A DNA stretch of 63,730 nucleotides from Candidatus Scatonaster coprocaballi (GTDB lineage Bacteria; Bacillota; Clostridia; Saccharofermentanales; Saccharofermentanaceae). A model generated the notes under the pieces. It saw nothing but the letters and a program-made list of their open reading frames with translations. It was not told the DNA's origin and did no database searches. The position numbers were made by a program, and so were the translations under genes. How positions within the stretch are numbered: the stretch's first letter is position 1; every line of letters starts with the position of its first letter. The stretch spans positions 1-63,730 of the forward strand of contig JAGHVD010000068.1 in NCBI GenBank assembly GCA_018064475.1, read 5' to 3'. Of the stretch, positions 1 to 8,733 are shown piece after piece.

Positions 1-1257
<1,257 letters not shown>

Positions 1258-1276
1258 CTAAAATCTTCCAGAAAAC

Positions 1277-1879
1277 TTACGCTCTCTTGTCCATGATGTG
1301 ATCGACCAGACCATATTTCACAGCTTCTTCAGCAGTCATCCAGTTGTCACGCTCAACATCCTTCTCAATGGTCTCCAGTGTCTGACCGGAAGCCTCAGAA
1401 AGGATCGTATTGAGTTTCAGTTTGGTTCTCTTAATGTGATCAGCAGCGATCAGGATATCGGTAGCCTGACCCTGTGCACCGCCCAGAGGCTGGTGGATCA
1501 TGACTTCTGCATTCGGCAGGATGAAGCGCTTACCCTTCGTACCTGCTGTCAGAAGTACTGCACCCATAGATGCCGCCATACCCATGCAGATGGTCTGGAC
1601 GTCCGGCTTGATGTGATTCATGGTATCCAGAATCATCAGACCGTCTGTAACAGATCCTCCTGGGCTATTGATGTAGAACTGAATATCCTTATCCGGATCC
1701 TCTGCTTCCAAGAAGAGAAGCTGCGCGGTAATCAGGCTTGCAGTTACAGAGTTCACTTCTTCAGAGAGGATTACGATTCTCTCCTTCAGCAGTCGAGAGT
1801 AAATGTCATACGCGCGCTCACCACGGTTGGTGGACTCGATGACGGTTGGGACTAAGCTCATTCTTTCCATGCTTTCCAT
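1277..1879 (-). CDS. clpP: ATP-dependent Clp protease proteolytic subunit
   Basis: Serine peptidase that forms the double-ring proteolytic chamber fed by ClpX or ClpC/ClpA ATPases. The 200-residue length is normal. The catalytic triad is readable: Ser104 in [11 protein letters not shown], His129 in MIHQPLGG and Asp178 in VERDNWM. The start at 1879 has AGGAG seven bases upstream; two in-frame ATGs at residues 4 and 7 are alternatives, and residue 7 (MSLVPTVIE) matches the usual family start. Its position is unusual: it sits between grpE and dnaK in the CIRCE-controlled operon, about 100 bases after grpE and 31 before dnaK. In most Firmicutes clpP is elsewhere, alone or next to clpX. HrcA control of ClpP is therefore an inference from operon position. 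Confidence 0.98.
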   Translation of the reverse strand: MESMERMSLVPTVIESTNRGERAYDIYSRLLKERIVILSEEVNSVTASLITAQLLFLEAEDPDKDIQFYINSPGGSVTDGLMILDTMNHIKPDVQTICMGMAASMGAVLLTAGTKGKRFILPNAEVMIHQPLGGAQGQATDILIAADHIKRTKLKLNTILSEASGQTLETIEKDVERDNWMTAEEAVKYGLVDHIMDKRA

Positions 1880-1982
1880 AATGATTCTCCTTTATATGTT
1901 ATATTCGATTGTTCGACTTTATTTGTTCCTCGCATTGACTGATTCAATGAACCAGATTGCGTCTCACACGATTCTATTTCGG

Positions 1983-2579
1983 TCAGTTGGCGACCTTGAC
2001 GACGGAGTGACGGATCACTCTGCCCTTACAGGAGTAGCCCTTCTGGAAGACCTGCGCGATGGCCTGTTCTCCAAGGGTATCATCCTCCACATGCATCACC
2101 GCTTCGTGAAGGTTCGGGTCGAAGCTGTCTCCTTCTTTCCCCTCGATCTCTTCCACATTCAACTTCGCAAGTACGTTACCAACTTGCTTATCGATCAGGC
2201 GGATACCTTCTGCAACCTTCTCCACGGACTGCTCATCCATATCCTCGGAAGAAGCGACCGCACGCTCGATATCATCGACGAGTGGAAGCCATTCTTTCAC
2301 GACCTCGGCGACTGCATCTGCATAGATATTCTCTTTCTCTTTCTGCGTACGTCTTCTGAAGTTGTCGTATTCAGCCAGAAGTCTCATGTAGCGATCTTTC
2401 ATCTCCGCAAGCTCTGCCTCTGCACCGCTTACTTCCGCCTCTGCTTCTTCGGATGTTTCTTCCGCTTCAGCCGGCTCGTTCTCATCGACTACTTCGACTT
2501 TTTCATCTTCCGGGAACTCCAGCACTTCCTCTTCAGGATTCTCATTCTGCTTTGGTTCCTCGTTCTTGTTCTTCTTCAT
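1983..2579 (-). CDS. grpE: Nucleotide exchange factor GrpE
   Basis: Co-chaperone that releases ADP from DnaK and resets the folding cycle. The 198-residue protein has a very acidic, disordered N-terminus (residues 1 to about 55), a long coiled-coil segment beginning AEMKDRYMRLLAEYDNFRRRTQKE, and a C-terminal beta domain with the family pattern FDPNLHEAV and the end segment QKGYSCKGRVIRHSVVKV. (Only parts of these motifs are needed for the call.) An AGAGG ribosome-binding site precedes the ATG. It follows hrcA by 55 bases and precedes clpP by about 100 bases, inside the hrcA operon. Assignment is secure; regulation by HrcA follows from the CIRCE upstream of hrcA. Confidence 0.97.
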   Translation of the reverse strand: MKKNKNEEPKQNENPEEEVLEFPEDEKVEVVDENEPAEAEETSEEAEAEVSGAEAELAEMKDRYMRLLAEYDNFRRRTQKEKENIYADAVAEVVKEWLPLVDDIERAVASSEDMDEQSVEKVAEGIRLIDKQVGNVLAKLNVEEIEGKEGDSFDPNLHEAVMHVEDDTLGEQAIAQVFQKGYSCKGRVIRHSVVKVAN

Positions 2580-2634
2580 TTCCTAACCTCTTTTTCCTAT
2601 ATTCTTATCTATCTAGATTTCTCAACCTTCACGA

Positions 2635-3681
2635 TTATGAGTCGCTCAGTTGTTGGTCGATCAGCATACGAACGAAGTTGATCTGCGAGATGACCTTGGA
2701 ATACTCCATTCGCTTCGGTCCAATGACGCCGATGTTTCCGGCCACCTTACCATTCACCGTATAAGTCGTAGTGATGAAGCTACAATCGTTCAATCCTTCC
2801 AGCGTGATCTCCTGTCCGATTCGAATCATGTACTGCTTCTTCTCGTCTTCCTTCGTTACCTCATCGACATAGCCGGCCACCAGTCCGTCGTGGGAAAGGG
2901 TATTGAACAGTTCCTGCGCACGGCGTGTATCCGAAAATTCCGGAAGTGCCAGCATCCGATGCTTACCATCCATATACACATCCAGGTTGTCGGCCTGCTT
3001 GATGGCGGTATACGCTTCGTACAACACTTGATTCAGAAGCGAATCCGGAAGTTCCACCTTCTGGTTGTCCTTCGCTGCCGTGGCCACCGTAATCAGAGAA
3101 ATCTCTGAAAGCGGCATACCGCTCAGGCCCTGCTCCACTGCGTTGGAGATCTGCGCGATCTGTTCCTGTGTCAGGAAGTCTGGAATACGAACCATACGGT
3201 TCTTCACCACACCCGCTGACAACACTACGACCACAAGGACTTTACCCGGTTCGATCATGAGCATCTTCAGCTGAGTCAGATAGCTACTGGCCAACTTCGG
3301 TGTCATCGCCAAAGAGATATAACCCGTCTGATCCGCAAGCGTAGAGGCCGCGGCCTTGAGAAGACTTGCGATCTCATCGAAGCTTCTTCCAAGTTTCTCC
3401 TTGATCTCTTGTCCCTCCTCATCAGAAAGGCAATCCACCTTCATGAGCGAGTTGACATACTCACGGTAACCTTTGTCCGACGGAATACGCCCCGCAGATG
3501 TGTGGGGCTGTTCCAGATAACCCAAGCGTTCCAGCTCAGCCATATCGTTACGAAGTGTTGCGGAGCTGACCATGAAATCATGACGGTCGATCAATGACTT
3601 GGAACCTACCGGCTCACAGGTCGCCACGTAATCGTCAACAATTGCCTGTAGCACGTTCTTCTTTCGATTATCCAGAGTCAT
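2635..3681 (-). CDS. hrcA: Heat-inducible transcription repressor HrcA
   Basis: Repressor of class I heat-shock genes that binds CIRCE, with activity normally kept up by GroEL. The 348-residue length is typical. The N-terminal winged helix contains TCEPVGSKSLIDRH and SSATLRNDMAELERLGYLEQ, followed by the hallmark PHTSAGRIPSDKGYREYV at about residues 59-76; the C-terminal domain contains GPKRMEYSKVI. The ATG at 3681 has AGGAGG nine bases upstream. It is the first gene of hrcA-grpE-clpP-dnaK, with a perfect CIRCE 37 bases upstream of its start codon, so autoregulation is expected. Confidence 0.98.
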   Translation of the reverse strand: MTLDNRKKNVLQAIVDDYVATCEPVGSKSLIDRHDFMVSSATLRNDMAELERLGYLEQPHTSAGRIPSDKGYREYVNSLMKVDCLSDEEGQEIKEKLGRSFDEIASLLKAAASTLADQTGYISLAMTPKLASSYLTQLKMLMIEPGKVLVVVVLSAGVVKNRMVRIPDFLTQEQIAQISNAVEQGLSGMPLSEISLITVATAAKDNQKVELPDSLLNQVLYEAYTAIKQADNLDVYMDGKHRMLALPEFSDTRRAQELFNTLSHDGLVAGYVDEVTKEDEKKQYMIRIGQEITLEGLNDCSFITTTYTVNGKVAGNIGVIGPKRMEYSKVISQINFVRMLIDQQLSDS

Positions 3682-3717
3682 TGTTCCGCACCTCCTTCAC
3701 TACTATCAAAGTACGGT

Positions 3718-3744
3718 TTAGCACTCTACCTTTCTGAGTGCTAA
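3718..3744. promoter_or_regulatory. CIRCE operator (HrcA binding site)
   Basis: TTAGCACTC, nine bases, GAGTGCTAA: an exact match to the canonical CIRCE inverted repeat with the canonical 9-bp spacer. The symmetry extends three more bases on each side (3715-3747). It lies directly downstream of the -10 element of the hrcA promoter, so bound HrcA would block initiation or early elongation. Confidence 0.98.
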
Positions 3745-3748
3745 ACCA

Positions 3749-3777
3749 ACTTTATCACTATAGTCAAAGAATGTCAA
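3749..3777 (-). promoter_or_regulatory. SigA-type promoter of the hrcA operon
   Basis: On the minus strand TTGACA (3777-3772), a 17-bp spacer and TAAAGT (3754-3749) precede the CIRCE. The -35 is a perfect consensus and the spacing is ideal; the -10 matches four of six positions. The arrangement promoter-CIRCE-hrcA is the standard class I heat-shock layout. Confidence 0.8.
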
Positions 3778-3866
3778 ACACTTTCTGACGAAAGTCAGAT
3801 TTTTCTCGATTTACATAGCAAATCGTGGGTTTGTGATCAGCAAATCTAGCCAATTCTTTGGGGAAA

Positions 3867-3905
3867 GTACGGTTGCTTGTCGCAGACTCGTGATTCCAAC
3901 CGTAC
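3867..3905 (-). terminator. Hairpin after hemW, possible terminator
   Basis: GTACGGTTG (3867-3875) and CAACCGTAC (3897-3905) form a perfect 9-bp stem with a 21-base loop, starting four bases after the hemW stop codon. On the minus strand it is followed by TTTCCCC, a poor U-tract. Position favours a transcription end or mRNA 3'-end structure for the operon that finishes with hemW, upstream of the separate hrcA promoter. Confidence 0.45.
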
Positions 3906-3908
3906 CTC

Positions 3909-5123
3909 TCACACGTAATCCATGAACACTTGGTTGGCAAGATCAAAGCCCTTCTCCGTAAGCCGATAGGCCCCTTCTTCTGCGACCACCAGGCCTTTGG
4001 CCTGTTCTTGTTCCAATTCTTTGGCAAAAGCACTCTCTACCGTCATGCCGAACCGTTCTTGAAACATCCGTGCATCTACGCCACTTCCCATTCGGAACCC
4101 CAGGATCATGAACTCCTTCATACAGTCTTCCCGCGTCAACGTCTCCTCCGGGAAATACACATCCTCGCGGCGCACGTTCGTCTCGCCCAACGCCGCCAAA
4201 TACTCCTCCAGCGTCTCCGCATGTCGGCCGCGCTCCTGGCCCAGATAGTAATGCGCACCTACGCCAAAGCCGTAATACTGCTCCGCCCGCCAATACATCA
4301 TGTTGTGACGGCTTTCGTAGCCCGCCCGCGCCATATTGCTGATCTCGTAATGGGTATATCCCTTCGCCGTCAAGCTTCGAATCACTTCATGGTACATCTC
4401 GCGATCCGCTTCTTGCGTCACATACTTCTCGATGTCGCCGCCGTAGCGAGCATACATTGGCGTCCCTTCTTCCAGAATCAGCGAGTACAGGGATACATGC
4501 GGAATGCCTCGTTCTAACAGTTCTCCCACCGTCGCCTTCACGTTCTCCAACGTCTGTCCCGGAATCCCCAGCATCATGTCGCAGGAGACATTTCTAAAGC
4601 CCACCTCTTGCACTATGTCGATTGCTTTTCGCGCCGTGTCCGCATCGTGAATCCGGCCGAGTGTCCGAAGTACTGAATCGTCGAGGCTCTGGATGCCCAA
4701 CGAGATCCGGTTGATGCCTGCATCGTAGAATGCACATAGTTTCTGCGCATCGATGGTTCCCGGGTTGGCCTCCAGCGTGATCTCACAATCTTCCGAAAGA
4801 TCGAATCCCGATTTCAACGCCAGAAGAATCTCGGCAACTTGCTTTCCGGATAGTAAAGACGGTGTACCACCGCCGAAATAGATGGTTCGTAACAAGGGTT
4901 TGATCTCATTTCCCCACAACTTCGGCGCCAAGGAAATCTCCTGACACAGTGCTTCCACATACTCATCGATGCGTGATACACAGTTCGGGAAAGAGAGAAA
5001 ATCACAATAGGCGCATTTTCTGACACAGAAAGGAATATGGATATAGACGCTATGTGCATCGATCGCACATACGCCCGCACCCTTCACATCAACAAGTCCT
5101 TCAGCCATAGAGGAATCCAACAT
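3909..5123 (-). CDS. hemW: Radical SAM heme chaperone HemW
   Basis: Cytosolic radical-SAM protein of the oxygen-independent coproporphyrinogen oxidase-like group; HemW proteins bind heme and insert it into target proteins. The cluster motif is Cys33-x3-Cys37-x2-Cys40 in HIPFCVRKCAYCDF. The residue after the third Cys is Asp-Phe, as in HemW, where true HemN has a fourth Cys. Other family features are IYFGGGTPSLL, EANPGTID and RISLGIQS. Length (404) is typical apart from a short N-terminal extension: the ATG at 5123 has GGAG four bases upstream, while Met6 would also be possible. Next to hrcA, as in many Firmicutes. It starts one base after the preceding gene ends, so it is probably in one transcript with the ATPase/TOPRIM-like pair. 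Confidence 0.93.
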   Translation of the reverse strand: MLDSSMAEGLVDVKGAGVCAIDAHSVYIHIPFCVRKCAYCDFLSFPNCVSRIDEYVEALCQEISLAPKLWGNEIKPLLRTIYFGGGTPSLLSGKQVAEILLALKSGFDLSEDCEITLEANPGTIDAQKLCAFYDAGINRISLGIQSLDDSVLRTLGRIHDADTARKAIDIVQEVGFRNVSCDMMLGIPGQTLENVKATVGELLERGIPHVSLYSLILEEGTPMYARYGGDIEKYVTQEADREMYHEVIRSLTAKGYTHYEISNMARAGYESRHNMMYWRAEQYYGFGVGAHYYLGQERGRHAETLEEYLAALGETNVRREDVYFPEETLTREDCMKEFMILGFRMGSGVDARMFQERFGMTVESAFAKELEQEQAKGLVVAEEGAYRLTEKGFDLANQVFMDYV

Positions 5124-5124
5124 G

Positions 5125-5868
5125 TTACTCCGCCAACACCTGCTGCAATGCGTGATCTAACGCGACTTCGAATTTCTTGAAGCTTGGGGAGACATTATGT
5201 TCCGGAAGCATGTACGGTGAGATCTTCTCCGCCCACTTCGCTTTGTACTGCCCAACAGCCGGATACCCGATCTGCTTGATGCGGTCAGACTGTTCACCCA
5301 GGACCACATCGCATAGCACCTCCCAAGTGCCACAGATACTATCCTGTTCATAGGATTTCAGAATATCCAGATCCGCCTCCGGATAAGCCATGGTCAACGC
5401 ATTCTGATCCGCGAGCATCCAGCTCTCCATCTCTTCCACCGAGACCGCAATGACGGTCCGAATACCCGGTCCATAGGTTCGGCAGATGGTGCGCAGTTTA
5501 TTGAAGATCTCTCCTGGATCATTACTATCCGAATCCATGCAGACCACAATGATCGTAGCCGTACCGGCATAGACGTGGTCATACGCACGAAGTTTCGCCG
5601 GAAGCAGTTCGCACAACCCTGATGCATAGGGCTGTGGCTTCATCTCCGGCTGATTGGAGAAATATCCACATCCGCGATGCGGACGCAGGTAGCAGTTATA
5701 CGACTTCGTATGACGCCGCACGATACACTCCGTCAGACGCTGGAGCACCAATCCGCCAGAACGGTCTTCACAAAGAAGCTCGACGCGTAGCGGCAGCACA
5801 CCGGCAGATGGCGAAGTCTGCGCTGATGCAACAGTATCTTTCATTTTTCGGTCTTCCACTTTGCTCAT
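5125..5868 (-). CDS. TOPRIM-like (DUF4276-type) protein, ATPase partner
   Basis: A 247-residue protein that I place in the DUF4276-like group by motif, not by a search. After about 26 unstructured residues it reads VELLCEDRSG (acidic Glu34-Asp35), then a hydrophobic strand ending VVCMDSDSNDPGE (Asp112, Asp114), then VSVEEMESWMLAD (Glu145, Glu146, Glu148). An early Glu, a DxD strand and a downstream acidic cluster are what a TOPRIM nuclease fold provides for metal binding. The start codon overlaps the stop of the upstream ATPase gene by ATGA, so translation is coupled and the two products probably act together. Pairs of this build occur in anti-phage systems (for example the ATPase/TOPRIM pair of PARIS). 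Nuclease activity is inferred only. The long spacer to the next gene is absent: hemW begins one base later. Confidence 0.6.
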   Translation of the reverse strand: MSKVEDRKMKDTVASAQTSPSAGVLPLRVELLCEDRSGGLVLQRLTECIVRRHTKSYNCYLRPHRGCGYFSNQPEMKPQPYASGLCELLPAKLRAYDHVYAGTATIIVVCMDSDSNDPGEIFNKLRTICRTYGPGIRTVIAVSVEEMESWMLADQNALTMAYPEADLDILKSYEQDSICGTWEVLCDVVLGEQSDRIKQIGYPAVGQYKAKWAEKISPYMLPEHNVSPSFKKFEVALDHALQQVLAE

Positions 5869-7070
5869 GATTCACCTGATTCGCCCATATCGTCAAAATG
5901 ACCCGCATACCAGATGGCGCCCATCCCGACGCCTTGCTTATACATCTCTGAGACAATGGCCGAAGAGGCCGCGCAGGAGATCCCGACCTCGTCTTCATCT
6001 CCACGGCTGAACACCCAGATCTCGTCCGGCGCCAGGTTCTCAATAATATACGGGTTATGTGTCGTAAAGATGATCTGGCACTTCGGATGCGAGATCGTGA
6101 AGTTTCTCATCTCAGAAGCCAGCGCATCGACCATATCGTGGTAAAGTCCTTCATCCGGCGATTCGATAAGAAGAAGCGGACGCGGATTCGGGTCCGAAAG
6201 CAGAAGCAGATACAGGGCAAGAATATCCGGCTTCTTGAAGAACTTCAGCACGGCTTCTTCATTTTTCTTACGAAGGCCCGGGATCGACTCGATCAGGCGC
6301 GAGATCAGCTGTTCATAGAGAGCCGGCTGCTCCTTCTTCATGTAAAGAAGTACATTGCGAGCATTGGTGCCCTCTGCATTGAGATGCTTATGTCCACCCG
6401 GTGCGACATCATCCGGCAACGCCTGTGTATTCTCTTTCTGGAAACGAACGAAGAACCACATACCGATCTCTCGATATGTACTTCCGATGAAGTGATACTG
6501 CTTCAATGCACCATAGGCGCGCAACGCGGAAGTCTGCGGATCGTTCATCTCGCCTTCTGACTTCTCACCCTGACAGAATACGAAGCCTACGCCATTCTTG
6601 AAATGAAGGATCTCCTGAGGTGCCTCCATATCCTTGCGCCACAGGCGAAGAGTCTCTTCCTCGAAATGTGGCTTACCATGTACATTCGGTGCCAGAACCA
6701 GTTCATATTCACAATATGTCTTCGGATAATTCTCCGTCTTCGGAAATAGGAAACAGAGCGTTGCCTTGATGGGCTGATCTTTATCGATCAGAAGATTGGT
6801 AAAACCACTTCGTTCCGATTCGACCGAGGCAGCCGCAGGTCCTGAGATGACCGTTGACTGCACAAATGACAGGAAGGAGAAGAACATCGACTTTCCGGAG
6901 TGATTCCGGCCGATCAACGCTTCCAAAGAAGAGAGCGGAAATGCCAGGTCTACGCCTGCGCCTAAAGCAAGCGATGACTGCTCCGGAGCCTTACGGATAT
7001 CGTCCATAAGTGCGCCAATGCAGTCATCACTGAATAAACCATAATTTTGAATTCGAACGCCCAGTAACAT
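5865..7070 (-). CDS. AAA (ABC/OLD-like) ATPase, TOPRIM partner
   Basis: A 401-residue ATPase of the AAA_21/SMC-like type. The Walker A motif is GRNHSGKS (residues 54-61), the Walker B region is LLLIESPDEGL (299-309) and the H-loop is TTHN with His338. In this family the Walker B usually reads IEEPENGL; here the second Glu, the catalytic base position, is Ser304, which may weaken hydrolysis. The N-terminus VRIQNYGLFSDD is the usual opening strand of this fold. I start at the ATG at 7070, with GAGG nine bases upstream; the frame is open to a TTG at 7133 but that has no ribosome-binding site. Its stop overlaps the TOPRIM-like gene (ATGA). A housekeeping role cannot be excluded, but a two-gene defence module is the best explanation. 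Confidence 0.65.
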   Translation of the reverse strand: MLLGVRIQNYGLFSDDCIGALMDDIRKAPEQSSLALGAGVDLAFPLSSLEALIGRNHSGKSMFFSFLSFVQSTVISGPAAASVESERSGFTNLLIDKDQPIKATLCFLFPKTENYPKTYCEYELVLAPNVHGKPHFEEETLRLWRKDMEAPQEILHFKNGVGFVFCQGEKSEGEMNDPQTSALRAYGALKQYHFIGSTYREIGMWFFVRFQKENTQALPDDVAPGGHKHLNAEGTNARNVLLYMKKEQPALYEQLISRLIESIPGLRKKNEEAVLKFFKKPDILALYLLLLSDPNPRPLLLIESPDEGLYHDMVDALASEMRNFTISHPKCQIIFTTHNPYIIENLAPDEIWVFSRGDEDEVGISCAASSAIVSEMYKQGVGMGAIWYAGHFDDMGESGES

Positions 7071-7142
7071 CGCCTTGCACCTCGACTCAAGTATTCGCAC
7101 TTGATAGCGGTCAGGATGGAAGACAATACTCAAGCGCTATGT

Positions 7143-7610
7143 TTATTTTAACTCTTTCTTGTCTTTTTGGATACGGACCAGAAGATCGGTCAGCTCATTT
7201 TCCAGTTCAGAGAGTCTTTTCCTCGCATAATCGATTGCACGGGAATAAATCTCTTCAGACTGTTGGTTCGCTTCGGTCAGGATCCGCTCACTGGACTCCT
7301 TCGCCAGCTGGGTGATCTGGTGCTCATCCACCATGATAGCCTGACGCTGCTCAGACTCACGAAGAATACTCTCTGCCTTCTGGCGGGCCGAAGCCACGAC
7401 CTGACGCTGCTGATCTACGATCCACTTTGCCTGCTGGACTTCCGACGGGAAGCTCGCGCGGATCTGCTTGATCCAGTAAAGTGCATCGGCACGGTCAACC
7501 AAGCAGTTGTCCGAGAACGGCACACCCTTCGCCTGTTCGATCGTCGCCTGCAACTGATCTAACAATTCATATAGATCCTTATCTGTTGTTCTTACATTTC
7601 CTTCCGGCAT
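7143..7610 (-). CDS. Coiled-coil protein (V-ATPase H/DivIVA-like)
   Basis: A 155-residue, highly charged protein that is almost entirely helical from residue 45 on: repeated Ala/Gln/Glu/Arg heptads such as QRQVVASARQKAESILRESE and SSERILTEANQQSEEIYSRA predict a long coiled coil, like subunit b/H stalk proteins and DivIVA-like proteins. No enzyme motif. The ATG at 7610 follows AGGGAGG on the mRNA side. It begins 14 bases after coaD, and short coiled-coil proteins of this type commonly follow coaD in Clostridia. Function unknown; a structural or divisome-associated role would be a guess. Confidence 0.7.
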   Translation of the reverse strand: MPEGNVRTTDKDLYELLDQLQATIEQAKGVPFSDNCLVDRADALYWIKQIRASFPSEVQQAKWIVDQQRQVVASARQKAESILRESEQRQAIMVDEHQITQLAKESSERILTEANQQSEEIYSRAIDYARKRLSELENELTDLLVRIQKDKKELK

Positions 7611-7624
7611 ATGAAAACCTCCCT

Positions 7625-8122
7625 TTATGCCTTCCCATCGCGCATTTGTTGTACTTTACGATGGACCATATCCTCTACGGCCGGCACCACCATTCTGGAG
7701 ATATCGCCGCCATAGTTCGCAACTTCCTTAATGATGGAGGAAGAGGTGAACGTAAGCTCTGCCCGGCAAGGCAGGAAGATCACCTGGTACTCTGGATACA
7801 TCAAGGTATTCGCCGCATTCATTTCCGACTCATATCGGAAATCCGATTCGCTTCGAAGGCCACGCACCACTGCGGAAGCTCCGAATTCCTGATACACCTC
7901 GACCATAAGGTTATCACGGGCCACCACTTCTACGTTCGGTACATCCTTCAGACAGATCTTGATCATCTCGATCCGTTCTTCCACGCTAAACATTGCTTTC
8001 TTGGCGCTGTTATTCATCACGGCCACCACCAGCTTATCGCAGATCTTCGCTGCGCGCTTCGCGATGTCCAGATGGCCCAATGTGAAAGGGTCGAAACTAC
8101 CTGGGAAAATGTACGTCCGCAC
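7625..8122 (-). CDS. coaD: Pantetheine-phosphate adenylyltransferase
   Basis: Penultimate step of coenzyme A synthesis: 4'-phosphopantetheine plus ATP gives dephospho-CoA. The nucleotidyltransferase signature FPGSFDPFTLGH is at the N-terminus (T/HxGH class), followed by VVRGLRSESDFRYE and the family end motif LTFTSSSIIKEVANYGGD. I choose the GTG at 8122 as start because AAGGAG lies seven bases upstream, giving 165 residues, the usual length; an ATG eight codons upstream (8146) has no ribosome-binding site. It follows rsmD by about 30 bases; rsmD-coaD is a widely conserved pair. Confidence 0.96.
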   Translation of the reverse strand: MRTYIFPGSFDPFTLGHLDIAKRAAKICDKLVVAVMNNSAKKAMFSVEERIEMIKICLKDVPNVEVVARDNLMVEVYQEFGASAVVRGLRSESDFRYESEMNAANTLMYPEYQVIFLPCRAELTFTSSSIIKEVANYGGDISRMVVPAVEDMVHRKVQQMRDGKA

Positions 8123-8152
8123 GATGTCACTCCTTCTTTGTCGCATAGTTGC

Positions 8153-8710
8153 TTATTCTACAAAGAATGTTATCAGAGTTGAGCCGTACTTACAACTCTT
8201 TAATAATGTCATGTTGGTTACATTCTCTTGTATCAATGTATCGGCGTCAGATTCCACGATGAACATGCCGCCTTCTGCCAGAAGTCCGTGTTCTTGGATC
8301 AGCGCCGAAGCCGTCTTCGCATACTTATCCGCCATGGCATAGGGAGGATCCATGAAGATAATGTCGAAGGTCTTCCTGTCTTGTCCTAATCGCTTTAATC
8401 CCTCGGCAAAAGCACTCTTCATGACCGTAGCCTTCTCAGTCAAGTGGGTCTTCGTAAGATTCTTCCGGATGATCTCGATACTTCGGGATGCTTGATCGAT
8501 GAGTACCGCAGACTCGGCGCCGCGGCTTAAGGCCTCGATGGCCATTTGTCCCGTTCCGGAGAAGATATCGAGGAATCGGCTGTCCGGCACGCGCATCTGA
8601 ATACTGGAGAACAACGCCTCCTTCACTTTATCCGTGGTCGGGCGCGTCGCGTCACCTTTCGGCGCTTCTAAGATCGTTCCTCTACAGGTTCCTGCAACAA
8701 CACGTGGCAT
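8153..8710 (-). CDS. rsmD: 16S rRNA (guanine966-N2)-methyltransferase RsmD
   Basis: SAM-dependent methylation of G966 of 16S rRNA in the small subunit. Family landmarks are RVVAGTCRGTIL at the N-terminus, the SAM-binding motif FLDIFSGTGQMAIEALSRG and the catalytic FMDPPYA. The ATG at 8710 has AGGAG eight bases upstream and gives 185 residues, typical of RsmD; the frame extends 15 codons further to a TTG without support. Lies between recG (23-base gap) and coaD in the long ftsZ-to-hemW transcript. Confidence 0.95.
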   Translation of the reverse strand: MPRVVAGTCRGTILEAPKGDATRPTTDKVKEALFSSIQMRVPDSRFLDIFSGTGQMAIEALSRGAESAVLIDQASRSIEIIRKNLTKTHLTEKATVMKSAFAEGLKRLGQDRKTFDIIFMDPPYAMADKYAKTASALIQEHGLLAEGGMFIVESDADTLIQENVTNMTLLKSCKYGSTLITFFVE

Positions 8711-8733
8711 TTCTTTGACTCCTCTTCTCCCTC

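Noticed and set aside
7071-7133. TTG start that adds 21 residues to the ATPase
   Set aside because: No ribosome-binding site at the TTG, while GAGG precedes the ATG at 7070 and the fold starts there.
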